The notes beneath the pieces were generated by a model. That model searched no databases, had not been told where the DNA came from, and saw only the letters and a program-made list of their open reading frames with translations. A stretch of 7,312 nucleotides of DNA, taken from Sulfuricurvum sp. GTDB lineage: Bacteria > Campylobacterota > Campylobacteria > Campylobacterales > Sulfurimonadaceae. This document shows positions 1-5,885 of this stretch, piece after piece (the stretch's first letter is position 1; every line of letters starts with the position of its first letter). The position numbers and the translations under genes were made by a program. The stretch covers positions 1 through 7,312 of the forward strand of contig JAGXHZ010000073.1 in assembly GCA_024635855.1 (NCBI GenBank), given 5' to 3'.

Positions 1-282
1 CAGTTCCGCCATCATGTCCGAGCTTGCAATCGCAGTACCGCATCCGAAACTTTTAAAACGGCTTTTTACAATGACATCGTTTTTAGGGTCAATCGTCCAG
101 TACAACCGTACCGCATCCCCACAGCTCTCCGCACCGAAATCAGCGATAATAAGTTGCTTTTGAGCCGCATCAGCTTCCTCTTGAGTGATCTCTCCCATAT
201 TGATTGGATCGTTCATGCGTCGTTGAACCTCGAGTGAATACTCTTCCCATAATGCTCCGCCGATTAATGTGTCTCGTGCCAT
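1..282 (-). CDS. nifU: NifU/IscU-type iron-sulfur cluster assembly scaffold protein, N-terminal part (3' end beyond window)
   Basis: The first 94 residues of a cytoplasmic scaffold on which Fe-S clusters are built from cysteine-desulfurase sulfur and iron, then passed to apoproteins. Seen directly: ATG at 282-280, an open frame to base 1, and two of the three scaffold cysteines in their usual settings: Cys54 in GAESCGDAV, followed by Asp56 of the conserved CGD, and Cys81 in SFGCGTAIASSDMMAEL. The third cysteine and any BFD-like or Nfu domains lie outside the window, so full-length NifU and a shorter IscU-like protein cannot be told apart. Known of the group: Campylobacterota use a NIF-type system (NifS/NifU) for general Fe-S assembly, so the gene need not imply nitrogen fixation. 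The start is supported by AAGGAG six bases upstream. It is transcribed away from the P-II gene at 419. The family call is secure; the symbol is less so. Confidence 0.9.
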   Translation of the reverse strand, partial: MARDTLIGGALWEEYSLEVQRRMNDPINMGEITQEEADAAQKQLIIADFGAESCGDAVRLYWTIDPKNDVIVKSRFKSFGCGTAIASSDMMAEL

Positions 283-288
283 TGATTG

Positions 289-294
289 CTCCTT
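289..294 (-). promoter_or_regulatory. Ribosome binding site of the nifU-like gene
   Basis: On the minus strand the bases read AAGGAG, followed by a 6-nt spacer and the ATG at 282-280. This near-consensus Shine-Dalgarno fixes the start of the Fe-S scaffold gene. Confidence 0.75.
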
Positions 295-405
295 GATGGA
301 TGATATTGCTTCAAAAGATGCAAGAGACGTTCTCGTTAAAGGATTACATTTTTGTCGTAAAAAATATTGAGAACAAAATATGCAGGAGGTAAACTATCTT
401 AGGTT

Positions 406-412
406 AAAAGGA
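406..412 (+). promoter_or_regulatory. Ribosome binding site of the P-II-like gene
   Basis: AAAAGGA followed by a 6-nt spacer and ATG at 419. This site decides the start. The in-frame upstream ATG at 380 has no Shine-Dalgarno before it and would add 13 residues absent from P-II proteins, whereas the ATG at 419 gives MFQITAVF, which aligns with the normal first beta strand of the family. Confidence 0.65.
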
Positions 413-418
413 TTTATT

Positions 419-814
419 ATGTTTCAAATTACTGCTGTATTTAATCGCCACTGCTTGAACGATGTTCTTCGTGAACTTTTTGATAATGAGATCGAAGGGG
501 TCACCGTAATGGATGTTATCGGAAAAGGATCACTGGGAATTGCAGAGAAAAACAACGCACCCGACTTGTTCCCAAAAGTGATGCTTTTAATCGTTATCTC
601 TGATGATGCACACAAAGTAACAGCCATGGAATGTATTCGAGCACATACACAAGACTTGGGTCACGGTGCCGGTAAAATGTGGGTCACACCGGTAATGGAA
701 GTGGAACGTATTCGTACAGGAGAAAAAGACGAAACAGCCCTAGCGCAACCCGCACCACGAACGACGTCTAAAACCAATACATTCTATACGGCGGTTGATA
801 CACCATCGAGTTAG
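419..814 (+). CDS. P-II family nitrogen-regulatory-type signalling protein, divergent (short T-loop)
   Basis: A 131-residue member of the P-II (GlnB/GlnK) family. These are small trimeric cytoplasmic proteins that bind ATP/ADP and often 2-oxoglutarate, and control a partner protein by contact. Seen: strand-helix start MFQITAVFNRHCLNDVLREL; EGVTVMDVIGKG (residues 26-37); FPKVMLLIVISDD (51-63); the nucleotide-binding B-loop region LGHGAGKMWV (80-89); and the hallmark C-loop VERIRTGEKDETAL (95-108). The T-loop between GKG and FPKV is about five residues shorter than in E. coli GlnB and lacks the tyrosine that is uridylylated, so control by GlnD-type uridylylation is unlikely (inference). About 20 residues, rich in Thr/Ser/Pro, extend past the usual end. 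It stands alone on the plus strand: no amtB or glnA is visible, and it diverges from nifU. Its stop overlaps the stop of the convergent CHASE kinase gene. The partner is unknown. Confidence 0.85.
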   Translation: MFQITAVFNRHCLNDVLRELFDNEIEGVTVMDVIGKGSLGIAEKNNAPDLFPKVMLLIVISDDAHKVTAMECIRAHTQDLGHGAGKMWVTPVMEVERIRTGEKDETALAQPAPRTTSKTNTFYTAVDTPSS

Positions 815-2937
815 CCATCCATCGGAAAAGCGATCTTAAAGCAGGCTCCACGCGCTGTATTGTAAACGCTCAAAGATCCTTTTCCATGTTTTTCTACAAT
901 CGTTTTTGACATATAAAGCCCAATGCCTGTTCCATTTTTTTCCATTTTTGTACTGAAATAAGGATCAAAAATGTGGTTTATAATCTGTTCTGGTATTCCA
1001 CCACCATTGTCTTCAATCTCCAAGCATCTCATCGTACCTTCGCGCATCGTTCGAATCCATATTGTTGGTTCAGACGTCGCATTATCCGCGAATACATCTT
1101 CTGCGTTTTTGATTAAATTGAGAATAACCTGTCGTATTTCACGCGGATATGTCTTAAAGGGATCGTTTTCATGGAAAGCTGTCTCCACCTTAATCAATTT
1201 ACTAATCAAAATCGGTTTGATCATGGCAAGACTCCCTTCAACCAGTTCTCTCCAGGTTGTTGATTCTTTTGTTTTATCTTCTTTGAAAAAACTCCTAAAA
1301 TCATTTATTGTATTGGAAAGTTCCAAGGAGAGGTCACTGATTAAATCAAGTTTTTTTGTAAAATGCTCCTTCTCGTATTGATCCATCATTACTTCAAGGC
1401 TTAGCAATCCTGAAATAGCAGAAATAGAAGCAAGAGGCTGCCGCCACTGATGAGCTATCATACTGATCATTTCTCCCATAGCAGCATGACGTGACTGCAT
1501 CATCAACAAATCATCTTTATTTTTAAGTTCACTCACATTCATTGCAGAGGAAATAACCGCCTTTTGACCATTAATTATCCCAAATGGAGCTGAACTAAAC
1601 TGCCACGTGACCTTTTCACCCGATTTACTGTAAAACGAGAATTCCCCTTCATCGATTTTTTCATTAATCGTAAACAAATAGCGAATATGTTCTTTGACTT
1701 TTTCATGATTTTCTTTATACGACTTATCAACCCAAATATCTGTTGTGGGTGTTTCTTCGAGACTATATCCTGAACTGTCTCTCCATGCTTTATTAATTTT
1801 TACAATCGTACCGTCTTGGGTATGCAAAATTATAGGATTGGGCGCGGTATCGATGATGGTTTCGAGTTCATTGTTAAGAGCTCTAATTTCCGAGGTCATT
1901 TTACGAGCCATCGTTCGCGCCTGTTGTACCGTTTGAGAAAAAGAGAGACCCGTAAGCAATAAAAGCAAAGATATAGGCAAACCTGCCAGTATTATCAATC
2001 GAGAATTATCGCTATCAATCGTTGCTTTAAAGGATGGAAGCGTCTGAAAAACCAGCGTCCAAGTCCGACCATACATCTCAACCGGAATGCCTGCTGTAAA
2101 GAGGGGTTTATTCTTGGTAAAATCATCACTCTTATAAAGGAGATTTTCATCATTAACGGATGCTCCATCATAGAGCTTCACCGCTATGTTAGGATCTTGA
2201 TTAGCAAAAATTTCACTCATAAGATCGTCTGCACGAAAAGGGGCATACACAAACCCTTCAAAATGTTTTTTTCTCTCTCCTTGCGTTAGAGATACGGCTT
2301 GTTTATGATAAAACGGTACATACATTAAAAAACCGGCTTGAATGTTGGTCTCATTTTCTTGAACCAGCGTCACTTTACCCGATAGAGCAACCTCTCCCAT
2401 ATCCCGTGCACGGATCATGGCACTTTGACGAATGGGGTTGGTAAACATGTCATATCCGATAGCCCGTTTGTTCCTCTCATCCAGTGGTTCAAGATAGATA
2501 ATAGAATGATATTCTTCCCGTTTGTTAGAGGGCTTAATCTCATAATCCAAGAATCCTTCGCTACGCATTTGAGCAATATGTTTTGAAAGTTGATTGGAAG
2601 GGATAACTTTTGAAAATCCGATCCCCTGAAATCCGGGATAGTGTTGGGCAATACCTAGGCTTGAAAAATAAATATTCCATTTTTTACGATCCATTTGATC
2701 TACGGTATTTAATAATGCCCTACCGCTTTGCAGTGCATTGGCATACGTCTGCATTCTATTATTGATTTTATTAATCGTTTCAATGTTCGATCGGTCAAAG
2801 TGGGTTTTCGCATCCTCCATAGCATCTTTTCGCGCATTTGACCATAACAAAAATGTTATTCCAAGAGCAATAAAAAAGCCAATCCATGCAACCATAGAAG
2901 ATCGGAACAATGTCATAATCGTACGATACGATAGCAT
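811..2937 (-). CDS. Membrane sensor histidine kinase with CHASE and PAS domains
   Basis: A 708-residue inner-membrane sensor kinase that would autophosphorylate and pass phosphate to a receiver domain. Domains in order: transmembrane segment about 14-33 (VAWIGFFIALGITFLLW); periplasmic CHASE sensor about 45-300, with the tell-tale YPGFQGIGFSKVIP at 100-113; transmembrane segment about 313-333 (LIILAGLPISLLLLLTGLSF); PAS about 355-470 (ETIIDTAPNPIIL, then a PAC-like end AVISSAMNVSELK); dimerisation/phospho-acceptor helix with His496 in SMIAHQWRQPLA; and an ATPase domain with N-box LNLIKNAEDVF (Asn607, Asn611), G1 DNGGGIP (643-649) and G2 NGTGIGLYMS (668-677). CHASE domains sense small extracellular molecules; the ligand here is unknown. 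The ATG at 2937-2935 is chosen because it sits one base after the stop of the preceding regulator and has AAGG nine bases upstream. An open extension to 3078 would overlap that gene by 140 bases. It is last in the operon. All catalytic motifs look intact. Confidence 0.93.
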   Translation of the reverse strand: MLSYRTIMTLFRSSMVAWIGFFIALGITFLLWSNARKDAMEDAKTHFDRSNIETINKINNRMQTYANALQSGRALLNTVDQMDRKKWNIYFSSLGIAQHYPGFQGIGFSKVIPSNQLSKHIAQMRSEGFLDYEIKPSNKREEYHSIIYLEPLDERNKRAIGYDMFTNPIRQSAMIRARDMGEVALSGKVTLVQENETNIQAGFLMYVPFYHKQAVSLTQGERKKHFEGFVYAPFRADDLMSEIFANQDPNIAVKLYDGASVNDENLLYKSDDFTKNKPLFTAGIPVEMYGRTWTLVFQTLPSFKATIDSDNSRLIILAGLPISLLLLLTGLSFSQTVQQARTMARKMTSEIRALNNELETIIDTAPNPIILHTQDGTIVKINKAWRDSSGYSLEETPTTDIWVDKSYKENHEKVKEHIRYLFTINEKIDEGEFSFYSKSGEKVTWQFSSAPFGIINGQKAVISSAMNVSELKNKDDLLMMQSRHAAMGEMISMIAHQWRQPLASISAISGLLSLEVMMDQYEKEHFTKKLDLISDLSLELSNTINDFRSFFKEDKTKESTTWRELVEGSLAMIKPILISKLIKVETAFHENDPFKTYPREIRQVILNLIKNAEDVFADNATSEPTIWIRTMREGTMRCLEIEDNGGGIPEQIINHIFDPYFSTKMEKNGTGIGLYMSKTIVEKHGKGSLSVYNTARGACFKIAFPMDG

Positions 2938-2938
2938 A

Positions 2939-4441
2939 TTAAAGCGCCTTAAATTCACGAATAAGCTCCAGCTGGCGTTTGGCAATATAATCGAGTAATT
3001 TATCGTGATATACCGACGAAAGTTCAAAAAGAAAGACAACATGAAAACTTTTAGAAAAACTATCAATCCGATAAACACTGCCGCTAATTGAGAGACTGAG
3101 AGGCTGTTTATCGCTCTCCAATACCATCGCTAGTTTAACCATCTCACCTACAGTAAAACCGGCAGGCATAGCATCCAACTCGATCTTAACTGAACAAATC
3201 GAAATATCAACAATACGTGTTTTGCCAAGAAATTTTATATCATTACGAAACAGCGTAGCACTGTGGCGTTCTTCGTCAAGTTCAAGACGAATATTAACAC
3301 GATGATCTGCGCTTTCATGAATAAATTGCATATCTGAGAAAGTCACCGTTTGTTGATCAAAATCAATCAAATTAGCCACTTTACACAAAACACTGTACGG
3401 AAAAAGCTCCGAAGTAACCGTAATATTTTTTGCCATCTTAATCGCTTTTAGTTGCGAATAGGCTGTTTTTAGTACGATTTCTTTCTCTTCCATTTTAAGG
3501 AGTACAGCACTGTTGACTATCGTCAAACCACGATAAAAATTATGAAGTTTGACCTCGGAACCATTTTCTTTTATAACATTCATCAACTTCATAACAGCCG
3601 TACAATCTTTGGATTTTTGATCGTTTTTGGCTGCATTTCCATCAAAAATCATCATTAAATTCAGATCAGAAATATCATCAAACGACAGTATTGTAAATCC
3701 TTCTTTTTCTGGAATCGATCTAAGCTTCATTATCAAATGTCGGGCTTCACCGAAATGATTGAGCACTTTGGTATGAAAAAGCTTTCCTGGATTTTCAAAC
3801 GCTTTTTCAAACCATTCAGACTCTGGTGTCGAATATAAAAAGCCCTGATGTTCCAAAAGAAGCTCTTTGATTCCTCCATGCTGCTGCATAAATTCATCAA
3901 GACTCTTTACCCCGAAGAAATCAAGAAACTGCCGATTGACAAGCATCGGCGCTCCATCCTTTAACATCATAAGAAGATTGTTTTGATAGTTAAAAATATC
4001 GGTAAGCTGCTTTTCGAAAAGACGTTTATGCCGTTCATTATGGATCGAAAGAACAGCCCCATGCAAAGCAGTAAGCAATAAAGGGACTTTCGTTGGTTTG
4101 GAAAGATAACGATAGACTCCAATCTCAATGGCTTCATATAAATACTCTTTTTCATCAAAAGCAGAGAGAAAAATAATCCGAACATCACTGTTATCCGCTT
4201 TAATCGCCTTGGCTAAATCAAATCCACTCATTCCGGGCATTTTAATATCGCTCAACACAAGATCAGGAGCATACTCACGATAACGCTCATACCCCATCTC
4301 ACCATTTTCGGCATAATCCAGATTAGGGAAAAATTTTGTCAATAAACTGACTATACTCTCGCGAAGCCCTTTATTATCTTCAATATAGAGAATCTTTACA
4401 TCCCTGCCCAAAGTTATTAATTCTTCAATTATAGTGTTCAT
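2939..4441 (-). CDS. Response regulator with REC, PAS-like and PilZ-type c-di-GMP-binding domains
   Basis: A 500-residue cytoplasmic response regulator without a DNA-binding domain. Seen: REC about 15-130 with acidic pair Glu21/Asp22, phospho-acceptor Asp65 in LVLSDIKMPGMSG, Ser93 and Lys115 (YLSKP); a degenerate PAS-like segment about 145-260 (LVNRQFLDFFGVKSLDEF); then about 295-500 resembling a YcgR/PilZN-like lead-in followed by PilZ. The PilZ signature is Arg381-x-x-x-Arg385 (HRVNIR), then Asp412-x-Ser414-x-x-Ser417 (VDISICS), where the usual last residue is Gly. Known of the family: RxxxR and (D/N)xSxxG bind cyclic-di-GMP. Inferred role: a phosphorylation-gated c-di-GMP receptor acting by protein contact, placed between an HD-GYP gene and a kinase gene. 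Start: ATG 4441-4439, 10 bases after the upstream stop; an in-frame GTG at 4468 would overlap that gene by 17 bases and has no clear Shine-Dalgarno. The REC call is certain; the PilZ call rests on motifs and position. Confidence 0.88.
   Translation of the reverse strand: MNTIIEELITLGRDVKILYIEDNKGLRESIVSLLTKFFPNLDYAENGEMGYERYREYAPDLVLSDIKMPGMSGFDLAKAIKADNSDVRIIFLSAFDEKEYLYEAIEIGVYRYLSKPTKVPLLLTALHGAVLSIHNERHKRLFEKQLTDIFNYQNNLLMMLKDGAPMLVNRQFLDFFGVKSLDEFMQQHGGIKELLLEHQGFLYSTPESEWFEKAFENPGKLFHTKVLNHFGEARHLIMKLRSIPEKEGFTILSFDDISDLNLMMIFDGNAAKNDQKSKDCTAVMKLMNVIKENGSEVKLHNFYRGLTIVNSAVLLKMEEKEIVLKTAYSQLKAIKMAKNITVTSELFPYSVLCKVANLIDFDQQTVTFSDMQFIHESADHRVNIRLELDEERHSATLFRNDIKFLGKTRIVDISICSVKIELDAMPAGFTVGEMVKLAMVLESDKQPLSLSISGSVYRIDSFSKSFHVVFLFELSSVYHDKLLDYIAKRQLELIREFKAL
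2947..2950 (-). promoter_or_regulatory. Ribosome binding site inside the end of the upstream regulator, for the CHASE kinase
   Basis: Minus-strand AAGG lies within the final codons of the REC-PAS-PilZ gene, nine bases before the kinase ATG. The upstream stop (2941-2939) and the start (2937-2935) are one base apart, which suggests coupled translation and supports this start over more upstream ones. Confidence 0.5.
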
Positions 4442-4451
4442 TTCTAGTATC

Positions 4452-5885
4452 TCAATCTTTATATTCACGTGCGACAGCTATAAAACTGTCGATATTATCC
4501 ATCAACAAATCAACCAATGTTGGATCAAAATGTTTACCTCGTTCACTTAAAATAAACTCAATTATCGTTTCTATACTCCATGCGGGTTTGTAGACCCGCT
4601 CACAGCTCAATGCATCAAAAACATCGGGAAGCGCGGTAATCCGTCCATAAATATGAATATTTTCTCCGCTAAGTGCTCTTGGATAACCTGAACCATCCCA
4701 TTTTTCATGGTGTTCGTGCGCGATAACGGAAGCCGCTTGAAGCAATGGCCGTTTTGAATGTTTAAGAATCTCATAACCGACTTTGGCATGCGTTTTCATA
4801 ATCGTATACTCGTCGGTTTCAAGTTTTCCCGGTTTGAGTAAAATCCGGTCAGGAATTCCGATTTTACCAATGTCATGCATGGGCGAAGCGCTGTAAATTA
4901 GCTTGCTTTCTTCCTCATTAAGCCCATAGAACCGACCTAATAATAGCGAATACTTAGCAACTCTGCGTACATGATTCCCTGTCTCTTCCGAACGAGTTTC
5001 CCCAACTTCACCCAGCAAGGAGAGCATTTCATGCTGTGTTTTCCAAATCTCTTCATTGAGGTCATACAGTTCTGTCACATCATAACTGATGCTGATAAAA
5101 TCAATAATCTCACCAAACTCATCTAAAATCGGCTTGATGGTTGTATCGGTAATATAATGACACCCACTTTTTTTTAAATTTTTGATTGTTCCATGCCATG
5201 TTTGTTTGTCCAAAATGGTTTGCCAAAGATCTTCATAAAATTCCGCTGTCATATCCGGATGCCGTAAGATATTATGACCTTTGGATTTTATTTCATCATA
5301 GCTAAAACCAGAAGTTGTACAAAATGATTTATTGGCATAAATAATCTCCCCTTGTAAATTCGTTTTGGTAACGATCATCGATATATCCACGATCTCTTTA
5401 TACTGTTCCAATAGCGTTGTTTGATGAATCAGTTCTTGTTTGAGATTTGCCGTAAATTCTTCCACTTTTCGGGCATTGTAAATATTCTGAACAACTTCAT
5501 GGAGAATTTTAATCATTTGATCCGTTTTCATAGGTTTCAAAAGAAACTGAGCCACACCCAAATTAATCAGATCCAATAGATAATTACTCTCTTCACAAGC
5601 GGAGGTAACAATGAAAGGTTGAGACGGAGTCAACTCTTTTATTTTTTGAATCATACTGACCCCGTTTAGTTCCGGCATCAAAATGTCAGTAATAACCAAA
5701 TCAAACGAACCATTTTGGTAAAGAGCCAACCCTTGATTTCCATTATTAGCGGTTTGAACATCGGAAAAAATTTTATTAAGAAGTCAATGGGTGTTTTCAC
5801 GGATTAGGATCTCATCTTCCACATACAGTACCTTCATACCTTTAGCGTAGTGTGTAAGCTGATTTAATATCTCTTTTAGACTCAT
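4452..5885 (-). pseudogene. REC-PAS-HD-GYP response regulator (c-di-GMP phosphodiesterase type) interrupted by an in-frame TGA
   Basis: Read from ATG 5885-5883 this is a 477-codon gene with TGA at codon 34 (5786-5784). REC: VLYVEDE (acidic Glu23-Asp24-Glu25) before the stop; after it Asp67 in LVITDILMPELNG, Thr94/Ser95 and Lys117 (FLLKP). PAS about 164-274 with NILRHPDM, LWQTI, TWHGTIKN: the style of Aer-type flavin-binding PAS domains. HD-GYP about 285-470: His305, His337-Asp338 in MHDIGKIGIP, His366, AHEHHEKWDGSGYP (His390, His392, GYP 400-402) and Asp421 in PDVFDAL. These residues bind the metal centre that hydrolyses cyclic-di-GMP. Frame is the same on both sides of the TGA, so this is a point change, not a frameshift; CGA (Arg) to TGA would do it. 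The longest uninterrupted part, from a TTG at 5729, loses the first REC strands but keeps PAS and HD-GYP. It may be a recent pseudogene, a sequence error, or a gene giving only an N-truncated protein. Confidence 0.8.
5784..5786 (-). other. In-frame TGA stop codon within the receiver domain
   Basis: On the minus strand the codons run ...CGT GAA AAC ACC CAT TGA CTT CTT AAT..., giving RENTH*LLNKIF. The flanking residues are a normal REC alpha-1 helix (VEDEILIRENTH...LLNKIF), so the triplet sits mid-helix where a sense codon is expected. The frame continues unchanged to the natural TGA at 4454-4452. Confidence 0.85.

Larger units (their letters stand above)
283..418. promoter_or_regulatory. Divergent intergenic region between nifU-like and P-II-like genes
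   Basis: These 136 bases separate two genes transcribed away from each other, so promoters for both are expected here. The middle is AT-rich (about 336-381). On the minus strand TGTAAT (plus-strand 343-348) follows a T-rich stretch and could be a -10 element for nifU. On the plus strand no good -10/-35 pair stands out. A small hyphenated palindrome, GAGA-CGT-TCTC, lies at 324-334 and could be a weak operator half-site pair, but it is short enough to be chance. No sigma-54 (GG-N10-GC type) promoter was recognised. An AGGAGG at 384-389 has no usable start codon behind it. Promoter assignments are inference. Confidence 0.4.

Noticed and set aside
324..334. GAGA-CGT-TCTC palindrome as an operator
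   Set aside because: Only four bases per arm, with no second copy in the window; it matches no regulator site I recognise.
424..627. Minus-strand open frame inside the P-II gene
   Set aside because: It is antisense to clear P-II coding sequence and resembles no known family.
971..1381. Plus-strand open frame opposite the CHASE kinase
   Set aside because: It is antisense to the conserved kinase core, with no family resemblance and no good RBS; a shadow of the real gene. The same applies to the plus-strand frames at 1745-1936, 2738-2998 and 6488-6670.
2938..3078. Upstream extension of the CHASE kinase to a start at 3078
   Set aside because: It would overlap the REC-PAS-PilZ gene by 140 bases and add an unlikely leader; the ATG at 2937 with AAGG nine bases upstream fits the operon spacing.
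4442..4468. GTG at 4468 as start of the REC-PAS-PilZ gene
   Set aside because: There is no Shine-Dalgarno before it and it would overlap the HD-GYP gene end. ATG at 4441 gives MNTIIEELITLGRDVKILYIEDN-type REC entry. Not fully excluded.
5676..5729. TTG at 5729 as the true start of the HD-GYP gene
   Set aside because: It starts after the second beta strand of the receiver, and the upstream in-frame sequence encodes the missing VLYVEDE part with its own RBS. It is at most a reinitiation site.
5784..5786. TGA read as selenocysteine
   Set aside because: The triplet is mid-helix in a receiver domain with no redox role, no convincing SECIS-like hairpin was recognised just downstream, and TGA serves as the normal stop of two genes here (5884-5882 and 4454-4452).
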